Part shown: positions 52,054 to 60,641 of the stretch, piece by piece
Layout of the letters: every line of letters begins with the position of its first letter
Position numbering within the stretch: position 1 is the first letter of the stretch
Assembly (NCBI GenBank): GCA_023667845.1
Contig: JAMPIU010000095.1
Location: 103,863 to 167,862 of the forward strand
Direction of reading: 5' to 3'
DNA from: Dehalobacter sp.
GTDB lineage: Bacteria > Bacillota > Desulfitobacteriia > Desulfitobacteriales > Syntrophobotulaceae
Length of the DNA: 64,000 bases
Notes under the pieces: generated by a model
What the model saw: the letters and a program-made list of their open reading frames with translations, nothing else
Database searches by the model: none
Told to the model about the DNA's origin: nothing
Program-made: the position numbers and the translations under genes

Positions 52054-53043
52054 ATGAAGATTGTAATGGCGCATGGGAGCGGCGGCAATGCTACCAGGGA
52101 GCTTATCAAAGATCTTTTCCATAAATATTTAGCCAACGATTATCTTGATAAAATGGAAGATTCGGCAATCCTGCCTGTTTCCGAATATCCGCTGGCGATG
52201 ACCACCGATTCTTTTGTGGTCACGCCTCTGGAATTTCCGGGCGGGGATATCGGCAAGCTTGCTATCTGCGGAACAGTAAACGATCTCTGGATGGCAGGAG
52301 CCGAACCTCAGTATCTGACAGCAGGATTTATTCTCGAAGAAGGCCTCGATGTGGATTTGCTTGACCGCGTTGTCGCTTCACTGAGTAGAACGGCTAAGGA
52401 AGCAGGCATTAAAATTGTTGCCGGAGATACCAAAGTCGTTCAGGGAAATGGCGGTTTGTATATCAATACAGCTGGTCTGGGTTTCAGAAAAAGCGGCAGG
52501 CGGATTGGCACGGATATGATCCGTGAGGGAGATGCGCTTATTGTCAGCGGTGATTTGGGCAACCATCACGCCTGCATCATGTCTCAGCGCATGGAGATTG
52601 TCAATTCAATCCAAAGTGACTGTGCAAATCTTGGACCCATGGTTGAAGATTTGCTTCAGGCAGGCATTGAGGTCCGCGCGATGAGGGATATTACCCGGGG
52701 GGGCTTGGGCACGGTTCTGAATGAGATTGCCGAAGCTTCGAACCATGCCGTAGAAATCGAGGAGAAAAGCATTCCTGTGGATCCGGAAGTCAAATCCTTC
52801 TGTGATATCTTAGGCCTGGATCCACTCTATATGGCCAATGAAGGAAAGTTTCTCTGTATCACTGCTCAGGAACATGCGGAACGGGCTCTGAATATTCTAA
52901 AGCAAAATTCTCTTGGCACTAAGGCGAGGCTGATTGGCAGCGTCACAGAGACCGGAAAACCTCTCGTAACGGTGAAAACAAGACTCGGAGGGAAAAGGGT
53001 TATCGATGTCTTATATGGTGAAGGCCTTCCAAGGATTTGTTAG
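52054..53043 (+). CDS. hypE: hydrogenase maturation protein HypE
   Basis: 329 residues, PurM-like fold. Starts KIVMAHGSGGNATRELIKDLF, then MTTDSFVVTPLEFPGGDIGKLAICGTVNDLWMAGAEPQYLTAGFILEEGL (ATP site), AGDTKVVQ, and ends in the conserved PRIC; the terminal cysteine carries carbamoyl converted to cyanide. HypF, which makes that carbamoyl donor, is not encoded in this window. The LtaS-like gene begins 38 nt inside its 3' end. Confidence 0.95.
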   Translation: MKIVMAHGSGGNATRELIKDLFHKYLANDYLDKMEDSAILPVSEYPLAMTTDSFVVTPLEFPGGDIGKLAICGTVNDLWMAGAEPQYLTAGFILEEGLDVDLLDRVVASLSRTAKEAGIKIVAGDTKVVQGNGGLYINTAGLGFRKSGRRIGTDMIREGDALIVSGDLGNHHACIMSQRMEIVNSIQSDCANLGPMVEDLLQAGIEVRAMRDITRGGLGTVLNEIAEASNHAVEIEEKSIPVDPEVKSFCDILGLDPLYMANEGKFLCITAQEHAERALNILKQNSLGTKARLIGSVTETGKPLVTVKTRLGGKRVIDVLYGEGLPRIC

Positions 53044-54943
53044 AAGCCCTTTAAGAAGCAGGGAACTGTCAGCTAAGGGCTTTCTGATCTGGATTGCAGC
53101 CACAGCATTCATCCAGGTCATTGTTGCTGAAATGATCCAACGGGGGGATTTTAAATCAGCTTTTGTATGGATCTATTCCAATCTCCTGGTATTTTTAATG
53201 AACGATTTTCTGGCAGTTGTACTTCTGTGTTTTTTTCTTTTTCTTACAGGGAATCTGCGGCTTACGGTCATTTCTTCATCCGTCCTGCTGATTTTACTTT
53301 CGGTAACAAATATGGTGAAGAAACAGTTTTTAGGGGATCCTTTGTTTCCCTGGGATTTTGGGAGATTCGATCAGGTTTATAATCTGCTGCCGAAGATTTC
53401 TGGAGAAGTGCTGCCGGTCCTTTTTTTTCTTGGCGTGATGATTATCGTCCTCATTCTGGCCGGGGTATTCTTTATTCCGAAATATCGCCTCCGCTTAAGG
53501 ACCAGAATGGGTGTTCTTGTGGGCGTCGCTATTCTGATTCCATTGCTGGTTTTTTACCGGCATACGCCGATCCAGACGTTGTTTAAAATCGCCGAGATCG
53601 AACATATCTACTGGGTCCAAACCCAAAACAGCTTACAGAACGGTTTTCTTCTGGGTTTCATGATGAACACGGAATATATCATGGTTTTGAAGCCGGCCGG
53701 CTACAGTGAAGAAACCATCAGCAAGATCACAGCTGAGGCCAAAGCCGGTTCGTCAGCGGCGGCTGCCGGTGTTCAGGACAGCGGAATGAAGCCGGATATT
53801 GTTGTCATTCTGGATGAATCTTTCTGGGACCCTACCAGGCTCCCGAAGGTTGCTTTTTCTGAAGATCCGCTTCCCAATTTTAGAAGATTAAGCGATGAGG
53901 GAACTTCAGGTCAGATCTTGTCCCCTGTATTCGGAGGAAGTACGGCAAATGTGGAATTTGAGTTTTTGACAGGATTATCGACCAATTTCCTGCCACAGGG
54001 AGCGATTGCTTACCAGCAGTATGTCACAAAATCCCTGCCTGCTTTACCGAACTTGCTTCAGCGTTACGGCTACGAGACGACGGCCATTCATCCCTACCAC
54101 GGCTGGTTCTATGACAGGGACAAGATTTACCCGCTGCTGGGTTTTCAGCACTTTTATAGTCTGGAAGATTTCAACGGGGCAAAAATTGACGGTGAATATA
54201 TCGCAGATATCGAAGTCAGTAAAAGAATTATTCAAGAACTTCAAACAGCCGATCAGCCGGAATTCATTTTTGCTGTAACGATGCAAAATCACGGTCCTTA
54301 TCCGGCGGACCGTTACAGTGATCATACGGTTAGTACATCAGGAAGTCTTACATCCGAAGGAAAAGGGATTTTAGATACCTATGCGGAAGGAGTGCGGGAT
54401 GCAGATGCGTCGCTGGCTTATCTGACTGACTATTTGCGGAAATCGGACAGGCCGACAATCGTCGTTTACTTTGGGGACCACCTGCCTTTTTTGGGCAAAG
54501 ATTATCAGGTCTATAAAGAAACCGGCTATATTACCGGGAATGAAAATCAATGGTCAACGGAAGATACCTTAAAAATGAAATCGGTCCCGCTGATCATCTG
54601 GTCCAACGATCAACCGGACACGGTTGAAACAAAGGCAGATACAGATGCAGATGCGAGTTCTGCGGACACAGCCAAAACGATACGAAGTACCACAGATTTG
54701 GGACTTATCAGCCCGTCGTTTCTAGGGGCCTATTTGTTGAAACAGCTAAATTATCCAGGAAATACTATTTTTGAGTATACCAGCCGGATGGCGGATGTCC
54801 TGCCTGCTTACGGCAAATCGGTCTTCGTTGACCGGCACGGGCAGACGTACAACGAGCTTCCTTCATCATTCCAGGAAGCAGAAAAAAATTACTGGCTGCT
54901 GGAATATGACCTGTTATTTGGAAAGCAATATTCAAAAAAATAA
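53006..54943 (+). CDS. LtaS-like membrane sulfatase-fold phosphoglycerol transferase (copy 2)
   Basis: 645 residues; its start (ATG 53006 or 53015) lies inside the end of hypE. Five membrane helices in residues ~25-185, then the extracellular catalytic domain: VVILDESFWDPTRLP, GGSTANVEFEFLTG (nucleophile threonine), TAIHPYHGWFYDRD, QNHGPYP and VVYFGDHLPFLG, the metal and substrate residues of LtaS. It lacks the extra C-terminal strand domain of the paralogue at 17426-19510. Between motif blocks a short acidic linker (VETKADTDADASSADTAKT) is present. Makes a glycerol-phosphate polymer of the lipoteichoic acid type by homology. Its linkage to hypE looks incidental. Confidence 0.88.
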   Translation: MSYMVKAFQGFVRSPLRSRELSAKGFLIWIAATAFIQVIVAEMIQRGDFKSAFVWIYSNLLVFLMNDFLAVVLLCFFLFLTGNLRLTVISSSVLLILLSVTNMVKKQFLGDPLFPWDFGRFDQVYNLLPKISGEVLPVLFFLGVMIIVLILAGVFFIPKYRLRLRTRMGVLVGVAILIPLLVFYRHTPIQTLFKIAEIEHIYWVQTQNSLQNGFLLGFMMNTEYIMVLKPAGYSEETISKITAEAKAGSSAAAAGVQDSGMKPDIVVILDESFWDPTRLPKVAFSEDPLPNFRRLSDEGTSGQILSPVFGGSTANVEFEFLTGLSTNFLPQGAIAYQQYVTKSLPALPNLLQRYGYETTAIHPYHGWFYDRDKIYPLLGFQHFYSLEDFNGAKIDGEYIADIEVSKRIIQELQTADQPEFIFAVTMQNHGPYPADRYSDHTVSTSGSLTSEGKGILDTYAEGVRDADASLAYLTDYLRKSDRPTIVVYFGDHLPFLGKDYQVYKETGYITGNENQWSTEDTLKMKSVPLIIWSNDQPDTVETKADTDADASSADTAKTIRSTTDLGLISPSFLGAYLLKQLNYPGNTIFEYTSRMADVLPAYGKSVFVDRHGQTYNELPSSFQEAEKNYWLLEYDLLFGKQYSKK

Positions 54944-55039
54944 GGCGAACGTTTGAGACGGGTAAAGTTTTTAGCTAGAGTTGATAGATCCTATTTTGTG
55001 TATTAGAAGCCAGTGAATATACAGGAAAGAGGGATAAGA

Positions 55040-55576
55040 ATGCTTGATTTGTTATATGATAGAAGAAGTATCCGTAAATACAGTCCGGCCGCAATAGAAA
55101 AGGATAAAATCCAAGACCTGGTCAAGGCTGCTTTGTTGGCTCCTTCCGGTAGAGGGATTCAGCCGCAGCGTTTCATCATTGTGGAAGATCATGACCTGCT
55201 TCAGAAACTTTCTTTGGCCAGGGAGCACGGATCAGCTTTCTTAAGCGGAGCCCCTTTAGTCATTGTGGTCCTGGCGGACAGCAGTCTGACAGATGTCTGG
55301 ACCGAAGATGCATCCATAGCTGCGATCATTATTCAATTAGCCGCAAAGTCGATGGGGCTAGGATCCTGCTGGGTTCAGGTCAGAAACAGAAATCAGTCCG
55401 AGGGGAAGACCACGGAAGAATATATTCAGGAAGTGCTGAACATACCCCGGGGCTTAAAAGTGGAATGTATGATTGGGCTTGGATATCCTGCTGAACAAAA
55501 ATTACGCAGGACGGAGCAAGATCTGCAATATCAAAATATATTTGTCAATCAATATGGAACAGAATTTCTAAACTAA
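55040..55576 (+). CDS. nitroreductase-family FMN protein
   Basis: 178 residues from ATG 55040 (AAAGAGGG upstream). Motifs: LYDRRSIRKYSPAAIEKDKI (N-terminal FMN loop R-R-S-x-R), AALLAPSGRGIQPQRFIIVED, SGAPLVIVVLAD, LGSCWVQV and the C-terminal GLGYPAEQK. Dimeric flavoproteins of this type reduce nitro groups, quinones or act in other two-electron transfers. Substrate not predictable. It is followed by an unrelated zinc-ribbon gene. Confidence 0.9.
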   Translation: MLDLLYDRRSIRKYSPAAIEKDKIQDLVKAALLAPSGRGIQPQRFIIVEDHDLLQKLSLAREHGSAFLSGAPLVIVVLADSSLTDVWTEDASIAAIIIQLAAKSMGLGSCWVQVRNRNQSEGKTTEEYIQEVLNIPRGLKVECMIGLGYPAEQKLRRTEQDLQYQNIFVNQYGTEFLN

Positions 55577-55628
55577 TATTAAGCGTATAAGCTTATCCTA
55601 AAAATAAATTCGTGTGGAGGTGTTGTTC

Positions 55629-55943
55629 ATGGATTGTCCGGTGTGTCATGTGAAATTGCAGATGACGGAACGCAAAGGAGTAGAAATTGATTACTGCCCG
55701 CAGTGCCGCGGGATCTGGCTCGATCGCGGCGAATTGGACAAAATTATTGAAAAATCTCAATCCGAGAGCAGTACTCAGGAACGCAGACCTGGATATGTGA
55801 ATGAATACGGAAATTATGAGCATGAAGACAAACATCATGATCGAGAACATGAGCATGCGTATGATCGGGACCATTACGGCAAAAATTCGAAGCAACGCAG
55901 GGGATCTTTTTTAAGTGATTTGTTCGACTTTGGCGGTGACTGA
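55629..55943 (+). CDS. zf-TFIIB-type zinc ribbon protein
   Basis: 104 residues from ATG 55629 (GGAGGTG upstream). A rubredoxin-like knuckle CPVCHVKLQMTERKGVEIDYCPQCRGIWLDRGELDKII matches zf-TFIIB. The rest is rich in charged and His/Tyr residues (HEDKHHDREHEHAYDRDHYG), a low-complexity tail that could bind metals, ending in SFLSDLFDFGGD, which is typical of this family. Function unknown. Confidence 0.88.
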   Translation: MDCPVCHVKLQMTERKGVEIDYCPQCRGIWLDRGELDKIIEKSQSESSTQERRPGYVNEYGNYEHEDKHHDREHEHAYDRDHYGKNSKQRRGSFLSDLFDFGGD

Positions 55944-55949
55944 TCCATC

Positions 55950-56530
55950 CCTCAACGAAAAAGTGAGGAATTTATTGCCTGGATAAAAAACAGCAAAAAT
56001 ACAAATTCTAAGGTTGTAAAAGGGTACGTAATGGTTGAGCCAAGATTTTGTTATGCTCTTTCGGGGGTGTAACAGGGTCGGCCAAAGATTGTCTGAAGGT
56101 CAAAGGCTTTCAGGCAGTCGGAGGGAAGATTTTTAACGGTTGGGAAAAGCTTTAAGGCAGTCGATTAATTTTTATTGTTTTAGGGTTCCAACCTATCGTT
56201 AAGGGTCGAGCTAAGATTATGCTGGGTGTCGTATATTCTATGAGTTTGTAAGTCCGTTACAAAGTTATAGAATTAATGGTTGGCTGCAGCCGTGAGGTTG
56301 CTGTCAGCTGTTAAGATATCTTGCATGGTCGAACAAACCATGATCATAGGTGGCGACCTGCTTGGTTATGGTCGAAAGATCATGGCTGGGTAATCAACCA
56401 TCTATGGTGGTGCAAGGTAGATCATTGCGTGCTCTTTTCAGACTAAGATACATAACAGAAAAAGTATGATGAAGAATACCAGTCTTATTAACGAAAGAAG
56501 CAGAGCAGAAGCCCTGCTTCTTTTGCTGAG
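55950..56530 (+). ncRNA. candidate large structured non-coding RNA region
   Basis: No gene is supported in 55944-56583 (640 bp). The sequence holds recurring modules: GGTTGAGCCAAGATT (56033), GGTCGGCCAAAGATT (56076) and GGTCGAGCTAAGATT (56204); a repeated AAAGGCTTTCAGGCAGTCG (56102) / AAAAGCTTTAAGGCAGTCG (56145); a GAAA-tetraloop hairpin ATGGTC-GAAA-GATCAT (56368-56383); a CATGGT...ACCATG hairpin (56324-56342); and a possible terminator at 56498-56524. Strand is a guess from the direction in which hairpins have G-A loops and from the plus-strand T-run of the terminator. No known RNA family was recognised (it lacks RNase P, tmRNA and SRP core motifs). Confidence 0.4.
56498..56526. terminator. 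hairpin terminator, usable in either direction
   Basis: AGAAGCAG (56498-56505 region) pairs with CTGCTTCT (56514-56521), with TTTT on the plus strand and TTTCGTT on the minus strand. It may end the RNA region from the left and/or the minus-strand gene at 56584-57957. Confidence 0.65.
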
Positions 56531-56583
56531 GCATGAAGCGTTCGAAGGATCGTAAGCCTTTAAGCCGTGGACAAAGTACACGT

Positions 56584-57957
56584 TTAAATAATTGTTATAC
56601 CTTCAGCAAGATGAAGCAGGGTAGACAGTTCAGACGGCACAAGGCGGTCTAAAAAGGAAATCAGCCGGATCTGCCATTCTTTTATTTCTCCAATGGCTGC
56701 GTGTCCGGAACGGATAAATAATGACGGATCGGGCGCCGGGAATGATTTGATCAGCAGTGCAAGTTCCAGTGCGGTTAAAGAATGATAAACACTGTCATAT
56801 TCATCTTCAAAAAGACAGGATGCTTCGAGAATGTCTGCCAGGTCGGCGGCACTGCGGATTTCTCTCCGGATGATTGTAAGCTTATCTTCAATATAACGGC
56901 ATTGTCGGATTTCTTCGGCAATGTCCCGGAATACGTCATCTGCTAATCTAGGTCCGTCTTCAAAAACGAGGGAAGAATGCTCCGATTGTGCTTTTAAAGT
57001 AATAAAGACTGCTTCCAACTTCTCATTGCTCAAAGCATTTTTGAGTCTTGCGGCAAATGGAATTATACTTTCTTTCAGTAGCTGAACCAGGCTGCTGTCA
57101 TCGAGCGTGAGGTCGTCGCTGACTTGCGTCAAAGCATGCTGCAGCCTAAGATCAAGTTCTTGGTCTGGGAGATTTGCTAATTTCTGCTGAAGGTATTCCC
57201 GGTCCTGTTGACTGATATTCAATTGACGCGCAGGCTTGCCGGCCAGTACTGAACCAAGTGATTGAGCGAATACCAGCTCAAAAATATTCAGCAGCAAGTC
57301 CTCAGAGTGATCGTGATACCCACGCAGCAGACATTGGATGTCTTCGCCGGGGAAATTCAGGCAGAAAGTATCCTCGCGGTATAATTGCTGCAAGTAATGA
57401 TGAATATAGACAATCCCCGTTGAATCCATCTGATCATTGCTAAGCGGGTAATCGGTTGAACCGGGTGTTTCGTGCGCAGCGAATTCCGGATCGTAAGCTG
57501 TAAAAAATGCAGGAATGCTATTTTCGAGCGTGTCGCTATAGGCCTGGTTAATAAAGGTCAAACCGTTATGATTAATTACAGACAGAAGTGTTTTGGCTTC
57601 ACTGATGCGAAGATTAATAATGTTTCTGCCTTCCTGAAACAGATCGTTGATTTGGTCTTGTCTGAGACAATCCAGACAGAGACCGGGATTAGAAAGGCTC
57701 TTCAGATAGATACCGATCGTATACAGGATGGACAGCATGATACTTTGCGCTGTTTCCGACTTTACGGAGCAGCTGTCCCCATGTGTAAACCTTTTCAGTT
57801 GTTTCGTCAGGAGTTTAATGATTTGTGTTTGCATATGCTGAAGTTCAACGTCAGTCAGCAGTCCATGCTGAAGAGCCTGTTCCAAAAGTGACTGAAGAAC
57901 AGCGCTTTCAGGAAGAGACATATTCAATACCGCGTTTTTTCTGAGTATATTCACCAT
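56584..57957 (-). CDS. conserved hypothetical protein, possible DUF6179 family
   Basis: 457 residues, soluble and almost wholly helical, with few cysteines (CLDCLRQDQ near residue ~97). N-terminal MSLPESAVLQSLLEQALQHGLLTDVELQHMQTQIIKLLTKQLKRFTHGDSCSVKSETAQSIMLSILYTIGIYLKSLSNP and a later LRHALTQVSDDLTLDDSSLVQLL region. From memory it resembles the DUF6179 proteins that sit next to DUF6323 proteins in clostridial genomes, but I cannot verify this. It overlaps its downstream partner gene (57951-58454) start by 7 nt, with that gene upstream in transcription; the two form an operon. Confidence 0.6.
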   Translation of the reverse strand: MVNILRKNAVLNMSLPESAVLQSLLEQALQHGLLTDVELQHMQTQIIKLLTKQLKRFTHGDSCSVKSETAQSIMLSILYTIGIYLKSLSNPGLCLDCLRQDQINDLFQEGRNIINLRISEAKTLLSVINHNGLTFINQAYSDTLENSIPAFFTAYDPEFAAHETPGSTDYPLSNDQMDSTGIVYIHHYLQQLYREDTFCLNFPGEDIQCLLRGYHDHSEDLLLNIFELVFAQSLGSVLAGKPARQLNISQQDREYLQQKLANLPDQELDLRLQHALTQVSDDLTLDDSSLVQLLKESIIPFAARLKNALSNEKLEAVFITLKAQSEHSSLVFEDGPRLADDVFRDIAEEIRQCRYIEDKLTIIRREIRSAADLADILEASCLFEDEYDSVYHSLTALELALLIKSFPAPDPSLFIRSGHAAIGEIKEWQIRLISFLDRLVPSELSTLLHLAEGITII

Positions 57958-58454
57958 ACGTCTGCCTCCTCATTGTCAGGATCATCTTCGTTGGGGTGTA
58001 CGTTCCAATAATCCGTCAGGCCATAGCGGATATTACGGGCAAGCGCTTCCAGTTCGCGGTTTTGCAGCAGCTCAAGCGAGCCCTGACAGTTCCCGTCGAA
58101 ATAAACCTTCATCAGTCCGATCAACTCATCGTCGCTTATTTCATCAAGCGTCTCATTCTTAAAATAATAAAATGTCTCAACCAGGTCATTTAGGGCATAG
58201 GCATAATTGTGACAGGAGAGAAAAGGGGAATCACAAAAGCGGAGAATGAGCTTATTAATCATGCCGCCTGCAAATTCAACCCGTCCGAAGCTGCGAAGAG
58301 AATGAGCCCGTGTTTCTACAAGCTCCAAGGCTTCTGATGCTGAAAGCTGTAAACCAAAGCGGGCCGTCTGTTCGTTACATTCCAGGATCTCATGCACGGC
58401 TATCTTGTTGATCATGGCAGGAGGGAGCAGCATAAATGGTTCCATTTCCGACAT
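57951..58454 (-). CDS. conserved hypothetical protein, possible DUF6323 family
   Basis: 167 residues. Contains LSASEALELVETRAHSLRSFGRVEFAGGMINKLILRFCDSPFLSCHNYAYALNDLVETFYYFKNETLDEISDDELIGLMKVYFDGNCQGSLELL, recalling DUF6323 proteins. It is first in a two-gene unit with the 457-residue gene (7-nt overlap). Neither has a known role; the pair is often found beside secretion or sporulation loci, but nothing here says which. The divergent promoter region at 58503-58531 lies about 50 bp away and points the other way. Confidence 0.6.
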   Translation of the reverse strand: MSEMEPFMLLPPAMINKIAVHEILECNEQTARFGLQLSASEALELVETRAHSLRSFGRVEFAGGMINKLILRFCDSPFLSCHNYAYALNDLVETFYYFKNETLDEISDDELIGLMKVYFDGNCQGSLELLQNRELEALARNIRYGLTDYWNVHPNEDDPDNEEADVW

Positions 58455-58502
58455 CCTTTCACTGTTGCATTGATTTAATTAGAGGATGATGCCAAGAGGA
58501 TA

Positions 58503-58616
58503 TTGACAATCAAAAAGATATGTGATATAGTAAAATAGAAAATTTGTATACAAATATAAATAAAATCTATCAAATTTAAATATACCATTGATCTCTTGAG
58601 GAGTCAATGGTTTTTT
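58503..58616 (+). promoter_or_regulatory. promoter, palindrome and intrinsic terminator leader
   Basis: TTGACA (58503-58508), 17 nt, TATAGT (58526-58531) is a near-consensus promoter. ATTTGTATACAAAT (58542-58555), a perfect 14-bp palindrome, lies at the expected start site. A terminator, ACCATTGA/TCAATGGT (58584-58611) plus TTTTTT, stands between it and the ATG at 58630. Either a short RNA is made, or read-through is controlled. Confidence 0.7.
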
Positions 58617-58629
58617 ATGAGGAATAAAA

Positions 58630-59103
58630 ATGGCTAGAAAAACGTTTGATGAAAAGCTGCATCAGGCAAAAAATTTGCCCAGAATAGAATTTATCGGCTA
58701 TGACGAGAAGATGGCCAAGCGGTTTGGTGCTGGAAATATGTTGATTGCCGCTCCGCTGGAGTACGATGAAGTCATGAAAAGGATACCTCCGGGCAAACTG
58801 ATTACTTCCGATGAGATCAGAGCTTATCTGGCCAAAAAACATCAAGCCGATTTCACTTGTCAGCTGACAGCAGGGATATTTATCAATATTGCTGCCAACG
58901 CCTCGCAGGAACGGCAGGATGCCGGCAGTTCGGATGTTACTCCATACTGGCGAACGCTTAAGAAGGGCGGAGAATTGAATGATAAGTATCCCGGCGGCCT
59001 GGATCATCAGAAATTTTTGCTGGAGTCTGAGGGACATGCGGTGATCCAAAAAGGGAAAAAATATTTTCTAAAAGAATTTGAAAAATCTTTGTTTTTATTA
59101 TAA
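58630..59103 (+). CDS. MGMT-like (alkyltransferase-like) protein without active cysteine
   Basis: 157 residues. The C-terminal half reads like the DNA-binding half of O6-methylguanine methyltransferases: IPPGKLITSDEIRAYLAK, then TPYWRTLKKGGELNDKYPGGLDHQKFLLESEG, matching IP.GKV.TYGE.A and PCHR...GG...K..LL..EG. The active-site PCHR is PYWR here, so it cannot accept an alkyl group; such ATL proteins bind alkylated guanine and hand it to nucleotide excision repair. An unusual insert (HQADFTCQLTAGIFINIAANASQERQDAGSSD) separates the two halves. It is preceded by its own promoter, palindrome and terminator leader. Confidence 0.75.
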   Translation: MARKTFDEKLHQAKNLPRIEFIGYDEKMAKRFGAGNMLIAAPLEYDEVMKRIPPGKLITSDEIRAYLAKKHQADFTCQLTAGIFINIAANASQERQDAGSSDVTPYWRTLKKGGELNDKYPGGLDHQKFLLESEGHAVIQKGKKYFLKEFEKSLFLL

Positions 59104-59111
59104 AACGAGAG

Positions 59112-59151
59112 AATATTAAAGACACAGGTCAAGGCCTGTGTCTTTAATATT
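59112..59151. terminator. bidirectional terminator between ATL and doxX
   Basis: AATATTAAAGACACAGG (59112-59128) is exactly complementary to 59135-59151 (17 bp, 6-nt loop). Convergent genes end on both sides. Confidence 0.8.
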
Positions 59152-59167
59152 CCAATTCAAAACTTTG

Positions 59168-59680
59168 TTACGCAATACCCTGCTTGAGTCGTCGTTTTTT
59201 CCACTGGGGTATAAGTATCCTGTCCACTCCCCAGTAGTAGGCAGCTGCGCCGGCCCAAAGCAGTAAAGCTTCCCAGAATAATAACATCGGATTGGTGCTG
59301 ACAGCACCAGCCAGTAGGTAACTCATGTTCAGAAAGACTGCCGCAAGTAAAACGATGGTCGTGAAGCAACCGAGGATTAATCCCAAGCCAACCAGAAGCT
59401 CTCCCCAGGCAATCACATAACCAAACACTTTGGCATTCGGAAGAGCAATATTTTGAATAAATGATGCATACCACCAGGATACATCAGGATGTTGGCCACC
59501 GGTTTTAGCGAGGGCTCCTTGTAAAAAACCTGTAACGGCCGCGCCTGCATTCGGGCCTACCCAGGCTGCAGCACTTGCTCCAAAAGTTTTGCCGATACCG
59601 GCACTCAGCCACTCCCAGCCAATATATACGCGAATGACGGTCCACACAACCTGCATAAATCGTGATTCTCTCCAGCTCAT
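59168..59680 (-). CDS. DoxX family membrane protein
   Basis: 170 residues, start ATG 59680 with AAGGAGGG upstream. Four membrane segments: VWTVIRVYIGWEWLSAGIGKTFG, a middle pair with GELLVGLGLILGCFTTIVLLAAVFLN, and NPMLLFWEALLLWAGAAAYYWGVDRIL, as in the DoxX/SURF4-like fold (WxxAGxxK, GExxxGxxL). Such proteins are tied to thiosulfate:quinone or redox stress in other bacteria; its role here is not known. Confidence 0.9.
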   Translation of the reverse strand: MSWRESRFMQVVWTVIRVYIGWEWLSAGIGKTFGASAAAWVGPNAGAAVTGFLQGALAKTGGQHPDVSWWYASFIQNIALPNAKVFGYVIAWGELLVGLGLILGCFTTIVLLAAVFLNMSYLLAGAVSTNPMLLFWEALLLWAGAAAYYWGVDRILIPQWKKRRLKQGIA

Positions 59681-59918
59681 ATTAACCCTCCTTTAATTTT
59701 AGTATGGGATTACAAAATCTTTTTATACCGTTTAAATCTTGTAGATGTTCCCAAGTGATCAAAAATACAGAAAAATTGCAAATTAAAAGAAACAAACTAT
59801 TATAAAAAATAATGTACCATGTCCATTCAAATTTCACATAACTGTCACCATTATTTCACATAAATGACATAATGGATTGTTAACATATTACCTACAATTA
59901 ATGAAAGGAGTGATAGAA

Positions 59919-60134
59919 TTGGATACGGATAAAGGAAATAAAATTGTTAATGTATTGCTTTGTATTGATCTTCTGATCTTGGTGATTACCGCGCTAACAA
60001 ATGAAATAATTCCCAAAGAAATCTTTGAAAGCGTCCATGTTATTCCCGGTTTCTTATTAGTTGTTTTAGTGCTATTTCATCTTAGACTTAATAGTAAAAG
60101 CTTAAAGAAAAGCAATAAATCAAGTGATACATAG
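59919..60134 (+). CDS. small membrane protein, DUF4405-like
   Basis: 71 residues from TTG 59919 with AAAGGAG 8 nt upstream; the GTG at 59910 lies inside that site. Two hydrophobic spans (IVNVLLCIDLLILVITAL and VHVIPGFLLVVLVLFHL), the second with the H-V-x-P-G and H-x-R of DUF4405/cytochrome b-like small proteins. Its histidines could bind haem, but that is not shown. Terminator follows at 60191-60226. Confidence 0.65.
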   Translation: MDTDKGNKIVNVLLCIDLLILVITALTNEIIPKEIFESVHVIPGFLLVVLVLFHLRLNSKSLKKSNKSSDT

Positions 60135-60190
60135 CTTTCAAAATGATCTGAGATCAAAAAGATCATAACCTAAAAAATAGAAATATAAAT

Positions 60191-60226
60191 AAGGGAGTCG
60201 GATAATTCCGATTCCCTTATTTTTTT
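60191..60226 (+). terminator. Rho-independent terminator
   Basis: AAGGGAGTCGGA and TCCGATTCCCTT pair with one mismatch around TAAT, then ATTTTTTT. Confidence 0.85.
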
Positions 60227-60239
60227 CGTTAGACAATCT

Positions 60240-60271
60240 AAAAGCTCCGGGGATTTCCCGGAGCTTTTTAA
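60240..60271. terminator. terminator hairpin downstream of tRNA-Trp
   Basis: AAAAGCTCCGGG (60240-60251) and CCCGGAGCTTTTT (60258-60270) form a strong stem with T-runs on both strands. On the minus strand it lies 75 nt past the end of tRNA-Trp. Confidence 0.75.
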
Positions 60272-60344
60272 ATCAAATGTTACACTTTTGTTACACCTTT
60301 TTATTTAAACTTAAATATTAAAATCCTCAAAGCATTGATATTAC

Positions 60345-60419
60345 TTGGCAGGGGATGAAGGAGTTGAACCCTCACTGACGGTTTTGGAGACCGCTGTTCT
60401 ACCATTAAACTAATCCCCT
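60345..60419 (-). tRNA. tRNA-Trp (anticodon CCA)
   Basis: A 75-nt cloverleaf on the minus strand: acceptor AGGGGAT/ATCCCCT, anticodon loop CTCCAAA (CCA at 34-36), T arm GGTTCAACTCC, discriminator G and encoded CCA end. Reads UGG. The terminator at 60240-60271 follows. Confidence 0.93.
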
Positions 60420-60641
60420 AAGTGTTTCCTACAGTTGACGACGAAAGCTATTATATCGGAATTACTTGATTGTGTCAACGATAACATTTCAGTGTTAATA
60501 TTTCAGTCTGCATTTAAATTGATGGCCGATCATACATATAACAATCATTCAAATTTTTTTGAAGGATTTTTGCCGTAAAAAACGAATAAAATAGTATAAA
60601 AGAAAACATTATAGCAAATCTTGGCGAGAGGATCGTTACGA

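Noticed and set aside
59814..59826. TACCATGTCC near a possible fourth AGTACC element
   Set aside because: Only ten bases match and no inverted partner is present.
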